Below, one piece after another: positions 1 to 6,491 of a stretch of DNA of 6,621 nucleotides. Origin of the DNA: Actinomycetes bacterium (GTDB taxonomy: Bacteria; Actinomycetota; Acidimicrobiia; Acidimicrobiales; RAAP-2). The stretch spans positions 1-6,621 of the forward strand of contig JAJYPU010000103.1 of assembly GCA_021795095.1 (NCBI GenBank), in the 5' to 3' direction. Position 1 is the stretch's first letter; each line of letters starts with the position of its first letter. The notes under the pieces were generated by a model that made no database searches, had not been told where the DNA came from, and was given only the letters and a program-made list of their open reading frames with translations. The translations under genes were made by a program, and so were the position numbers.

Positions 1-296
1 ATCGACGCACCGAAGGTGTCGCCGAGGGCCTGATGGCCGAGACAGACCCCGAGCATCGGTCGCTCGGTAGCCGCACAGGACTCGATCACGTCGCGACAGC
101 GTCCCGCGTCGCGCGGGTGACCGGGACCCGGCGAGATCAGCACCCCGTCGATGGTCTCGTCGGCGAGGTCATCGTCAGTAACCTCGTCGTTGCGCACCAC
201 GCGAAGTGACGCACCCAACTCCGCGAGGTACTGGTACAGGTTGTACACGAACGAGTCGTAGTTGTCGATAACCAGTACGGAAGGACCCGACGACAT
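1..296 (-). CDS. trpG: Anthranilate synthase component II / class I glutamine amidotransferase, partial
   Basis: This gene starts at ATG 296-294 and runs off the left edge, so about 98 codons (roughly the N-terminal half) are visible. The translation has the hallmarks of TrpG/PabA. These are an N-terminal VLVIDNYDSFVYNL segment (residues 7-20), the oxyanion-loop motif SPGPGHP (55-61), and the nucleophile elbow GVCLGHQ (83-89) with catalytic Cys85. The catalytic His and Glu lie beyond the edge. The family hydrolyses glutamine and channels ammonia to the chorismate-binding partner, here most likely the divergent trpE. TrpG and PabA cannot be separated on sequence alone, and one protein often serves both pathways; trpG is preferred because of the neighbour. 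The start is supported by an AGGA at 307-304, seven nt upstream. Alternatively the mRNA is leaderless from a TAGGAT -10 six nt before the ATG. Confidence 0.93.
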   Translation of the reverse strand, partial: MSSGPSVLVIDNYDSFVYNLYQYLAELGASLRVVRNDEVTDDDLADETIDGVLISPGPGHPRDAGRCRDVIESCAATERPMLGVCLGHQALGDTFGAS

Positions 297-329
297 GGGA
301 CTATCCTACGGTGCGGTGAGGCGCCCCCA
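297..329. promoter_or_regulatory. Divergent trpG/trpE promoter with overlapping -10 hexamers
   Basis: The whole gap between the two divergent start codons is 33 nt. On the plus strand TATCCT (302-307) fits the actinobacterial -10 pattern TANNNT and would start transcription near 314, just before the trpE ribosome-binding site. On the minus strand TAGGAT (308-303) fits the same pattern and is followed by exactly six bases and then the trpG ATG, the usual spacing for a leaderless mRNA. The two hexamers share bases 303-307. No convincing -35 box is visible on either strand. The AGGA inside the minus-strand hexamer could instead act as a Shine-Dalgarno sequence from a promoter located inside trpE. 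There is no room for a tryptophan leader peptide or attenuator in the gap. Confidence 0.4.
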
Positions 330-1838
330 GTGACGACGACGATGGACGAGGACGCGTTCCTCGAGCTCGCTGGAGAGGGCTTCAACGTGATCCCCCTCGC
401 GGTGACCCTCCAGCTCGATCGCGACACGCCGGTGTCACTCTTCCAGCGCTTCGGCGGTGGCCGGGCCGTCTTCTTGCTCGAGAGCGCCGCCGTGGGCGAG
501 ACGACGGGTCGATACTCGTTCATCGGTCTCGACCGACGTTGGCGTGTCCACGTCCGTGACGGCGAGACGCTCGTCTCGGGGCTCGACGTCGCACCCGACC
601 CGCGCGGCCCACTCGAGACCCTGCGCGTCATCCTTCAGCGATACCAGACCTATCGCCCGAGCGACCTGCCCGATTTCTTCGGTGGCGCCGTTGGATTCCT
701 CACCTACGACTACGTCCGGCGTCTCGAACGACTCCCCCGCGGCGATGAACCTGAATGGCCCGACGTCGATTTCTCATTCCCGTCGGCGGTGCTCGTGGTG
801 GATCACCTGCGCTATTCGACGACGGCCGTCATCAACGTCGTCCTCGAATCCAAGGACGATCCCGCCGAGGCCTACCGCCGGGCACGAACGTACCTCGATG
901 AACTCATCGCGACCCTGCTCGGGCCCGGGCCCGATCGCGCCATCGCCGTCGAGCGGCTCGTGGCAACCGCCCCAAACGCTCGTGACGGCGTGGACATCCG
1001 CCAGATCGCCGCGAGCTTGTCCAACTTCGAACAACCGGCCTACGAGGCGATCGTGCGACGGGCCCAGGCGTACATCGTCAGTGGCGACGTCTTCCAGGTC
1101 GTCGTGAGCCAGCAGTTCACCCGTGAGACCACGGTGGACCCCTTGACCCTGTACCGCGTTCTGCGAGCGCTCAACCCGTCGCCCTACATGTACCTGCTCG
1201 ACACCGGCGACGCCCACATCGTCGGGGCCTCGCCCGAGATGCTCGTGCGAGTCCACGACGGGACCGTGAGCACTCGCCCGATCGCCGGCACGCGGCCCCG
1301 CGGCGCGACCGAGGAGCAAGACGCTGCCTTGGAGGCCGAGATCCTGCGTGACGAGAAGGAACTCGCCGAGCACGTGATGCTGGTGGACCTCGGGCGTAAC
1401 GACGTCGGACGCGTCGCCGCACCGGGTTCGGTCCGCGTCGAACGCTTGGCCCACGTCGAACGATTCTCGCATCTGATGCACCTGGTTTCCCAGGTGAGTG
1501 GTCGACTCCGAGACGGTTTGGACGCCTTTGACGCCTTTAACGCGCTCTTTCCCGCCGGAACACTCTCTGGCGCGCCCAAGGTCCGCGCCATGGAGATCAT
1601 CGACGAGCTCGAGCCGGTACGTCGCGGCATCTACGGCGGGGCCGTGGGCTACTTCGCGCTCAGCGGCAACGCCGACTTCGCCATTACCATCCGCACGGTG
1701 TACCTGCGCGATGGCCGCGCGACGGTGAGCGCCGGCGGCGGCATCGTCGCACACAGCCTGCCCGCCGCCGAGTACCGCGAGTGCATCAATAAGGCGTCAG
1801 CTCCGCTGCTTGCGCTGCAGATTGCCGACCCTCGCTAA
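330..1838 (+). CDS. trpE: Anthranilate synthase component I
   Basis: This 502-residue chorismate-utilising enzyme is full length for the family. It makes anthranilate from chorismate with ammonia from the glutaminase subunit, the committed step of tryptophan synthesis in the cytoplasm. The N-terminal domain carries LLES (49-52) and the catalytic domain NPSPYMY (282-288). In known TrpE proteins these segments form the tryptophan feedback site, so feedback inhibition is probably kept. The catalytic domain also shows SPEML (301-305), PIAGTRPRG (317-325), LVDLGRND (351-358), FPAGTLSGAPK (407-417) and AGGGIV (468-473). The alanine in PIAGT matters: aminodeoxychorismate synthase PabB typically has a lysine there (PIKGT), so this is TrpE. 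The GTG start at 330 has GGTGAGG at 315-321 eight nt upstream; the in-frame ATG at 342 is too far from it. Transcription diverges from trpG, whereas the two genes are more often co-directional. The next gene starts 61 nt downstream. Confidence 0.96.
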   Translation: MTTTMDEDAFLELAGEGFNVIPLAVTLQLDRDTPVSLFQRFGGGRAVFLLESAAVGETTGRYSFIGLDRRWRVHVRDGETLVSGLDVAPDPRGPLETLRVILQRYQTYRPSDLPDFFGGAVGFLTYDYVRRLERLPRGDEPEWPDVDFSFPSAVLVVDHLRYSTTAVINVVLESKDDPAEAYRRARTYLDELIATLLGPGPDRAIAVERLVATAPNARDGVDIRQIAASLSNFEQPAYEAIVRRAQAYIVSGDVFQVVVSQQFTRETTVDPLTLYRVLRALNPSPYMYLLDTGDAHIVGASPEMLVRVHDGTVSTRPIAGTRPRGATEEQDAALEAEILRDEKELAEHVMLVDLGRNDVGRVAAPGSVRVERLAHVERFSHLMHLVSQVSGRLRDGLDAFDAFNALFPAGTLSGAPKVRAMEIIDELEPVRRGIYGGAVGYFALSGNADFAITIRTVYLRDGRATVSAGGGIVAHSLPAAEYRECINKASAPLLALQIADPR

Positions 1839-1861
1839 AGCTCGCCGACGTAGCGACGCCC

Positions 1862-1867
1862 TAACAT
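1862..1867 (+). promoter_or_regulatory. Candidate -10 box for the mutase operon
   Basis: TAACAT in the 61-nt gap after trpE fits the TANNNT pattern and would give a start near 1874, leaving a leader of about 26 nt with the ribosome-binding site inside it. No recognisable -35 element lies at the proper distance, so this is weak. Read-through from trpE is an equally good source of transcript. The gap is far too short for a cobalamin riboswitch, and no terminator hairpin is visible in it. Confidence 0.25.
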
Positions 1868-1899
1868 CGGTGTACGACCCAATTGCCAAAGGAGGTCTC

Positions 1900-3540
1900 G
1901 TGGAATCAGAGCGTGCCTATGACCGGTGGCGCCGCGACTACGACGCGGCCAAACTACGTCGTCCGAGTTTCGCCACGATGTCTGGGATCGAAGTCGACCC
2001 CGTCTACGGACCACCCGACGGAGAGTTCCCGGGCGTCTACCCTTACACCCGGGGGATACACGCCTCGATGTACCGGACCCGGCTCTGGACGATGCGCATG
2101 TTCGCGGGCTTTGGGACCGCGGTCGACACCAACCGGCGCTTTCGCGAGATCATCGCCGCTGGCGGCACCGGCCTGTCAACGGCCTTTGACATGCCGACAC
2201 TCCTCGGACTCGACTCGGACGACCCGATGTCCCTCGGCGAGGTCGGACGCTGCGGGGTCGCGATCGACTCGATCGACGACGTGCGCGACCTCTTCCGTGA
2301 CATCGACCTGTCGGCGATCACCACGTCGATGACGATCAATTCCCCGGCGGCCATCATGCTCGCACTGTTCGTCGCCCAGGCCGAAGAGACCGGCGTCGCC
2401 CGCGCGCGACTCGGGGGCACACTCCAGAACGACATCCTGAAGGAGTACCAAGCCCAGAAGGAGTTCGTCTTCCCGCCTCGCCAGTCGATGCGCCTCGTGC
2501 GTGACACGATCGCCTTCACCGCCGCCGAGATGCCCAAGTGGAACTCCGTCTCGGTGTCGGGTTATCACATCCGTGAGGCCGGGTCGACGGCCGCCGAGGA
2601 GCTCGCCTTCACACTCGCCAACGGGTTCGCCTACCTCGAGTTGGCCCGTGAGGCCGGTCTCAGCGTTGACGAGGTCGCGCCGCGACTCTCCTTCTTCTTC
2701 AACGCCCACATCGACTTCTTCGAGGAGATCGCGAAGTATCGCGCGGCGCGCCGGATCTGGGCCACGTGGCTGCGCAACCACTACGGCGCCACCGACGAAC
2801 GCAGTTGGCAGCTTCGCTTCCACACCCAGACCGCCGGCGTGTCACTCACGGCACAGCAGCCCGAGAACAACCTCGCGCGTACCGCCATCGAGGCGCTCGC
2901 TGGGGTCCTCGGTGGCACGCAGTCGCTCCACACCAACTCGATGGACGAGGCGTTAGCCCTGCCCTCAGAGAAGGCTGCGCGCCTGGCGCTGCGAACCCAG
3001 CAGATCATCGCCCACGAGACCAACGTCGCCAACGTCGCCGATCCGCTCGGGGGCTCATGGTACGTCGAGGCGCTCACCGACGAGATGGAGCGCCAGGCCG
3101 AGTCGCTGTTTTCTGAGTTGATGGACATGGGCGACGGCTCGATGCTCGAAGGCTGCATCCGCGGTATCGAGCAGAACTGGTTCCAGCGCCACATCGCCGA
3201 GTCCGCCTATCAGCTCGAGCGAGCCTTTAACCGCGGAGAACGGATCATCGTCGGCGTTAACGACTTTCTCGACGGCAACGAGGCCGAGGACCTCGAGCTG
3301 CTTCGAATCACCAACGAGGACGAGCGCAAGCAGATCGCGCGCCTCACGACGGTCCGACAGCGTCGCGACGACGACGCCGTGCGTCGGGCACGCGAGCGGC
3401 TCGCGAACGAAGCCGCCGACCCCGAGGTCAACCTCATGCCGGCGTTGATTGATGCGGCTCGCGCCGAGGTGACCGTCGGTGAGATGATGGCCACGATGGC
3501 CGGTGTGTTCGGTCGCTACGTGGAGGTCCCCGTCCTATGA
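1900..3540 (+). CDS. B12-dependent acyl-CoA mutase large subunit, isobutyryl-CoA mutase type
   Basis: This is the 546-residue catalytic (TIM-barrel) subunit of a split adenosylcobalamin-dependent acyl-CoA mutase, which performs a radical 1,2 carbon-skeleton rearrangement of a CoA ester. Family segments include YPYTRG (47-52), [10 protein letters not shown] (63-72), FDMPT (96-100), [10 protein letters not shown] (174-183), SGYHIREAG (220-228, with conserved active-site His223), RFHTQTAG (306-313) and [10 protein letters not shown] (338-347). Aligned to methylmalonyl-CoA mutase, the substrate-contacting Tyr89 (P. shermanii numbering) is Phe68 here and Arg207 is Gln186; Ala116 stays Ala95. The Phe/Gln pair is that of isobutyryl-CoA mutase (IcmA). 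2-Hydroxyisobutyryl-CoA mutase has Ile and Asp at the first and third positions. The likely reaction is isobutyryl-CoA to n-butyryl-CoA; automatic annotation would probably say methylmalonyl-CoA mutase. The GTG start at 1900 is chosen because AAAGGAGGT (1888-1896) sits just upstream. The reading frame stays open to 1810, but that extension overlaps trpE. The stop overlaps the small-subunit start (ATGA). No MeaB/ArgK-type GTPase chaperone gene is in view. Confidence 0.94.
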   Translation: MESERAYDRWRRDYDAAKLRRPSFATMSGIEVDPVYGPPDGEFPGVYPYTRGIHASMYRTRLWTMRMFAGFGTAVDTNRRFREIIAAGGTGLSTAFDMPTLLGLDSDDPMSLGEVGRCGVAIDSIDDVRDLFRDIDLSAITTSMTINSPAAIMLALFVAQAEETGVARARLGGTLQNDILKEYQAQKEFVFPPRQSMRLVRDTIAFTAAEMPKWNSVSVSGYHIREAGSTAAEELAFTLANGFAYLELAREAGLSVDEVAPRLSFFFNAHIDFFEEIAKYRAARRIWATWLRNHYGATDERSWQLRFHTQTAGVSLTAQQPENNLARTAIEALAGVLGGTQSLHTNSMDEALALPSEKAARLALRTQQIIAHETNVANVADPLGGSWYVEALTDEMERQAESLFSELMDMGDGSMLEGCIRGIEQNWFQRHIAESAYQLERAFNRGERIIVGVNDFLDGNEAEDLELLRITNEDERKQIARLTTVRQRRDDDAVRRARERLANEAADPEVNLMPALIDAARAEVTVGEMMATMAGVFGRYVEVPVL

Positions 3541-3929
3541 CCGTGCGTGTACTCGTCGCCAAGGTCGGACTCGATGGCCACGACCGGGGCATCAAGGTGG
3601 TGGCGCGCATCCTGCGCGACGCGGGCATGGAGGTCGTCTACACCGGCCTCTTCCAGACGCCCGAGAGTGTCGCGGTTGCCGCGATTCAGGAGGACGTCGA
3701 CGTGGTGGGGCTCTCGATGCTCTCCGGGGCGCACATGACCCTCGCGCCACTCGTCGTCGAGGCGCTACGTCAGCGGGACTCTTCAATACCCGTCGTCGTC
3801 GGCGGCATCGTGCCCAGCAACGACGTCGCCGATCTGAAGGCCGCGGGCGTCGCGGCGGTCTTCGGTCCCGGGGCGAGCGACGAGGAGATCGTCGGCGCGA
3901 TCTCGTCGCTCGTGTCACCAACCGAGTAA
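3537..3929 (+). CDS. B12-dependent acyl-CoA mutase small subunit, cobalamin-binding
   Basis: This 130-residue protein is a single B12-binding Rossmann-like domain, the usual size for the separate small subunit of isobutyryl-CoA mutase (IcmB) and archaeal-type methylmalonyl-CoA mutases. The base-off/His-on cobalamin signature is complete: DGHDRG (13-18), with His15 as the predicted lower cobalt ligand, then SML (60-62) and GG (89-90). FGPG lies at 109-112. It supplies the cofactor to the large subunit to form the active enzyme. Its ATG overlaps the large-subunit stop by four nt (ATGA), and GGAGGT at 3522-3527 lies nine nt upstream, so translation is probably coupled and gives matched subunit amounts. 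Substrate specificity lies in the large subunit, so the domain alone does not separate isobutyryl- from methylmalonyl-CoA mutase. Confidence 0.95.
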   Translation: MTVRVLVAKVGLDGHDRGIKVVARILRDAGMEVVYTGLFQTPESVAVAAIQEDVDVVGLSMLSGAHMTLAPLVVEALRQRDSSIPVVVGGIVPSNDVADLKAAGVAAVFGPGASDEEIVGAISSLVSPTE

Positions 3930-3953
3930 CTCGCCGTGACGGTGCTGCTCGAA

Positions 3954-3986
3954 CGGGGGCGATGACCGCGGAGTCCATCGCCCCCG
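3954..3986 (+). promoter_or_regulatory. Perfect 11-bp hairpin over the sigma-factor RBS and start codon
   Basis: CGGGGGCGATG (3954-3964) is followed by an 11-nt loop and then its exact reverse complement CATCGCCCCCG (3976-3986). Eight of the eleven pairs are G-C. The left arm contains the only G-rich ribosome-binding candidate (3955-3959) and the whole ATG (3962-3964) of the ECF sigma gene, so the folded RNA would hide both. The base pairing is seen directly; control of translation is inference. It lacks a following T-tract, so it is not a classical intrinsic terminator, although a tail-less terminator for the mutase operon cannot be excluded. Confidence 0.55.
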
Positions 3987-4510
3987 CGTCTGACGCACAG
4001 CAGTTCGGTCGTTACGTCGTGCCCGAGATCACTGTCCTCTATCGCGTCGCGCGTAGCCTCACTCGTTCGAAGGCCGACGCCGAGGACCTCGTGCAAGAGA
4101 CCTTGCTACGGGCCTACCGGTCGATCCACGGCTTCGACGGCGAGCACCCTCGAGCGTGGCTCTTGACCATCATGCGCAATGTCAACATCAACCGTGCCCG
4201 ACACGTTCGCGTGGCGGAGCCCTTGGACGATCCTGACGCTTTGTTCGAACGCACGTCGAGCGACCCGTCGGTGCTCGCCGAACACGCCGAGTTCGACGGC
4301 GCCGTTCGACGCGCCGCCGCGGACCTGCCCCCGATCTTCCGCGACGTCGTCACGCTCGTGGACCTCGATGGCCTCTCCTACGCCGAGGCGGCGGCCGCGC
4401 TCGGCGTGCCGATTGGGACCGTCATGAGTCGCCTCCATCGTGGTCGTACACGGATCAAACAGCGACTGGTGGCGCTCGGCCTCGCGCCACGAAAGGTGAC
4501 GACCTTGTGA
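3962..4510 (+). CDS. ECF (group IV) RNA polymerase sigma factor, SigR-like
   Basis: This 182-residue sigma-70 family protein has only regions 2 and 4, as in ECF sigma factors. Region 2 spans about residues 16-83, with the core-binding helix DAEDLVQETLLRAY (39-52) and the -10-recognition part HPRAWLLTIMRNVNINRAR (62-80). Region 4 spans about 114-170, with a helix-turn-helix SYAEAAAALGVPIGTVMSR (139-157) followed by the LHRGR stretch (158-162). The PIGTVMSRLHRGR sequence resembles SigR/SigH, the thiol-stress sigma factors of actinomycetes. It directs polymerase to its own promoters when released by the anti-sigma factor, which is the next gene, coupled by a GTGA overlap. ATG 3962 is chosen because domain homology begins soon after it. 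The frame is open back to 3503, but that part is a low-complexity shadow of the mutase genes. The ribosome-binding candidate GGGGG lies only two nt from the ATG. The only other near start, GTG 4019, has no Shine-Dalgarno sequence. Confidence 0.93.
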   Translation: MTAESIAPASDAQQFGRYVVPEITVLYRVARSLTRSKADAEDLVQETLLRAYRSIHGFDGEHPRAWLLTIMRNVNINRARHVRVAEPLDDPDALFERTSSDPSVLAEHAEFDGAVRRAAADLPPIFRDVVTLVDLDGLSYAEAAAALGVPIGTVMSRLHRGRTRIKQRLVALGLAPRKVTTL

Positions 4511-4794
4511 AGCGCTCACTTCGTTCGATGTTCGTCTCGCGGCGAACATGCCACCGCCTCGGGAGGCGACTGCAGCACTACCTCGACGGCGAGTTAGACA
4601 AGACCACCACGGTCCTCGTCGAACAGCACCTCGAGACCTGCCCCAAGTGCAGACTCGAGGTCAGCACCTACACCCGGATCAAGACTGCCCTCGCCAGTGG
4701 TGTCGGCAACGACGGCGCCGCGCGCGACGAGGCGCTGGACCGTCTCATGCGATTCGCCGAACGCCTCACCGGCCCCGAAGGACCGGCCTCGTGA
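4507..4794 (+). CDS. Zinc-binding anti-sigma factor (ZAS / zf-HC2), RsrA-like
   Basis: This is a 95-residue soluble protein with no membrane segment. It has the zinc-associated anti-sigma motif H-x3-C-x2-C at His41, Cys45 and Cys48, plus an upstream Cys15. The spacing Cys15 to His41 (26), to Cys45 (30) and to Cys48 (33) equals that of the zinc ligands Cys11, His37, Cys41 and Cys44 in Streptomyces RsrA. In RsrA, oxidation forms a trigger disulfide, zinc is lost and SigR is released. By analogy this protein should hold the preceding sigma factor and may sense thiol oxidation; the sensing role is inferred. The GTG start at 4507 overlaps the sigma stop (GTGA) and has AAAGGTGA at 4492-4499, seven nt upstream, so the pair is translationally coupled. 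Its stop codon touches the stop codon of the convergent transporter gene. Confidence 0.9.
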   Translation: MKRSLRSMFVSRRTCHRLGRRLQHYLDGELDKTTTVLVEQHLETCPKCRLEVSTYTRIKTALASGVGNDGAARDEALDRLMRFAERLTGPEGPAS

Positions 4795-6342
4795 CTAATC
4801 CTTGGGCGCCCTCGCAGGTAACAGCACGGCGACGATGAGCGCCGCCGCGGCAACGATTGCGGCGGCGACGTCAACCGCGAAGTCCAACCCGGCGAGGAAT
4901 GACTGCCTCGCCGCCAGAGCCAACTGGGCCCCCACCGTGCCGCCCGCTCGCTGGGCGATGGCGAGTGCGCCCCCGAGGGATGATCGGATGACCGCCACGA
5001 CCGGGGCCGGGGCACCGTGTCCGCTGATCAGCAGGTCGACACGACTCTGGTAGCGCGCGTTGAGCAGGCTGCCAATCACGGCGACGCCTAGGGCACTGCC
5101 GATCTGCAGGGCGGTGGAGTTGGTCGCCGAGCCGATCCCCGCGAGGTGATTGGGTACCGAACCCATGACTGCGTCCGTGCACGGTGCGATGGCGAGTCCT
5201 GATCCGATACCGAGCAAGAAGAACGCTGGCAACGCGTCGGTGTAGGTCGTGTGGATAGTCACGGTGGACAACAGCTGGAGCCCGAGTGCGATCAGCACCA
5301 TCCCGGCGACGACCACCACCTTGGAACCCGCGTAGCGAGCGAGCGTGGTTGACACCGACGCCACCACAATCAGCACGAGCGCGATCGGGGTAATGCGAAG
5401 GCCAGTTTGGAATGGGCTGTAGCCGAGGGAGAACTGGAGGTACTGGGTGAGCAAGAACATCGTGCCCGACAGCGCGAACAACGTGAGCGCGAGACCACCC
5501 ATGGCGACCGAGAATCGACGTTTGCGAAAGAACGCGAGTTCTACAAGTGGGTGCGACGACCGTATCTCCCACCAGACGAGGACCGCGACAACAACGGCTG
5601 AGCCGATGATCGCGGCGAGGATCAAGGGTGAGGTCCAACCCCTCGACGGCGCCTCGATGATTCCCCAGAGTAGCGACGACACACCGACCAACGACAACAC
5701 CGCGCCCACGACGTCGGGCGCAGCGGCCTCGGCGTTGCGCGAGTCTGGTATCGCCACGAGTGCCGTCACGCCCGTGATGAGCGCGATCGGCACGTTAATG
5801 AGGAACACCGAGCCCCACCAGTAGTGCGCGAGCAGCCACCCACCAATCAGTGGCCCGAGGGCGAGACCGAGCCCGTTCGTCCCCGACCACAATCCAATGG
5901 CGCGGGCCCGATCGTGCGGCTCGCGAAAAACGTTGGTGAGGATCGAAAGTGTCGAGGGCATGACCGCCGCACCGCCCACCCCCATGAACGCGCGCGCCGC
6001 GATGAGCGAACCGGTGGAGGTCGAGAACGCCGACAGCGCCGAACCGACACCGAAGATCAACAATCCGATCAGGAACACCCGTTTGCGACCCCAGTGGTCC
6101 CCGAGCGATCCGGCGATCAAGAGCAGGCCGGCGAGCACGATGATGTAGGCGTCAACCACCCACTGCAACTGGGTGGACGTGGCGTGCAGGTCACGCACGA
6201 TGCTGGGTAGCGCCACGTTGAGGATCGTCCCGTCGAGGTTGATGATCAACACGCTCAGACTCAACACAGCCAGTGTCACGCCGCGCGATTCGAAGCGGAC
6301 GCCGTTCTTTCGCTGACGCGACAACAGCCCCGTGTGCGACAC
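4795..6342 (-). CDS. MFS transporter, DHA2 (14-helix) drug:H+ antiporter family
   Basis: This is a polytopic inner-membrane protein of about 515 residues, the usual length for the EmrB/QacA/LfrA-type DHA2 family. It exports hydrophobic or cationic compounds in exchange for protons. Counting from the GTG start, motif D1 is LDGTILNVALP (36-46), with the membrane-embedded acidic residue Asp37. Motif A is GSLGDHWGRKR (78-88) and the antiporter motif C is GTNGLGLALGPLIGG (154-168). Many further hydrophobic stretches follow to near the C-terminus. The start is set at GTG 6342-6340, with GGAGG (6353-6349) six nt upstream. The TTG two codons earlier (6348) would lie against that site and is less likely. 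The substrate cannot be told. The gene is convergent with the anti-sigma gene with no spacer, and divergent from the gene at the right edge. No regulator gene of the TetR or MarR kind is adjacent in the window. Confidence 0.93.
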   Translation of the reverse strand: MSHTGLLSRQRKNGVRFESRGVTLAVLSLSVLIINLDGTILNVALPSIVRDLHATSTQLQWVVDAYIIVLAGLLLIAGSLGDHWGRKRVFLIGLLIFGVGSALSAFSTSTGSLIAARAFMGVGGAAVMPSTLSILTNVFREPHDRARAIGLWSGTNGLGLALGPLIGGWLLAHYWWGSVFLINVPIALITGVTALVAIPDSRNAEAAAPDVVGAVLSLVGVSSLLWGIIEAPSRGWTSPLILAAIIGSAVVVAVLVWWEIRSSHPLVELAFFRKRRFSVAMGGLALTLFALSGTMFLLTQYLQFSLGYSPFQTGLRITPIALVLIVVASVSTTLARYAGSKVVVVAGMVLIALGLQLLSTVTIHTTYTDALPAFFLLGIGSGLAIAPCTDAVMGSVPNHLAGIGSATNSTALQIGSALGVAVIGSLLNARYQSRVDLLISGHGAPAPVVAVIRSSLGGALAIAQRAGGTVGAQLALAARQSFLAGLDFAVDVAAAIVAAAALIVAVLLPARAPKD

Positions 6343-6440
6343 GCGCAACCTCCCCTGCTGCCCGGAGATTAGCTACGCCACCGCAACCTACCCAGGGACC
6401 AAAGTCACCAACCCCGGCTCATCGGCCGTACATTGATGTG
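6343..6440. promoter_or_regulatory. Divergent control region between the efflux gene and the right-edge gene
   Basis: This short non-coding gap carries signals for both directions. On the minus strand GGAGG (6353-6349) is the ribosome-binding site of the transporter, and TAATCT (6371-6366) is a possible -10 box giving a short leader. On the plus strand TACATT (6429-6434) is a possible -10 box that would start transcription near 6441. No clear -35 box is seen on either strand. A small imperfect symmetry (TGGT, two bases, ACCA) lies at 6439-6448, too short to call an operator. Confidence 0.3.
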
Positions 6441-6491
6441 GTGAACCATTCGTCGCGTCGCCCGAGCGGTTGTTGTCGCGGCGATCGGTGA
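6441..6491 (+). CDS. Candidate leaderless 16-codon upstream ORF with tandem cysteines
   Basis: GTG 6441 opens a short frame that reads MNHSSRRPSGCCRGDR and stops at TGA 6489-6491. The last base of the stop is the first base of the next gene's ATG (TGATG), a typical coupling overlap. There is no Shine-Dalgarno sequence, but a TANNNT hexamer (TACATT, 6429-6434) ends six nt before the GTG, as expected for a leaderless start. Actinobacteria are known to use short leaderless upstream ORFs with cysteine runs to adjust downstream expression to cysteine supply; Cys11-Cys12 followed by Arg would fit. In high-GC DNA short open frames are common by chance, so this is a hypothesis. Confidence 0.3.
   Translation: MNHSSRRPSGCCRGDR

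Noticed and set aside
919..934. A 16-bp perfect palindrome (TCGGGCCCGGGCCCGA) inside trpE
   Set aside because: It falls in the linker between the two TrpE domains, codes for a Gly-Pro repeat, and is made only of G/C runs; chance or codon bias explains it and no regulatory context is visible.
1521..1538. Tandem 9-nt repeat (gacgccttt twice) in trpE
   Set aside because: It encodes the Asp-Ala-Phe pair DAFDAF before the conserved FPAGTLSG segment, and two copies of such a short unit are not evidence of repeat expansion.
1810..1899. N-terminal extension of the mutase large subunit by 30 residues from the ATG at 1810
   Set aside because: It overlaps the end of trpE in another frame, encodes an Arg-rich stretch without family similarity, and skips the near-perfect Shine-Dalgarno sequence at 1888-1896 in front of GTG 1900.
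1839..1899. Cobalamin riboswitch in front of the mutase genes
   Set aside because: The gap is 61 nt, far shorter than a B12 riboswitch, and no B12-box-like sequence is present.
3503..3961. A 153-residue N-terminal extension of the sigma factor, open in frame upstream of 3962
   Set aside because: It lies antiparallel in meaning to the mutase coding frames, is Arg/Gly-rich low-complexity sequence and carries no domain; it is an open shadow frame caused by high GC.
4771..4810. Short GC-rich self-complementary pieces at the convergent junction as a bidirectional terminator
   Set aside because: The stems are only four or so base pairs (GGCC, GGGCGCCC) and no T-tract follows on either strand.
5407..6210. 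Several plus-strand open frames opposite the efflux transporter
   Set aside because: They are antisense to a clear MFS protein with intact family motifs, are rich in charged low-complexity sequence, and have no ribosome-binding sites or recognisable domains.
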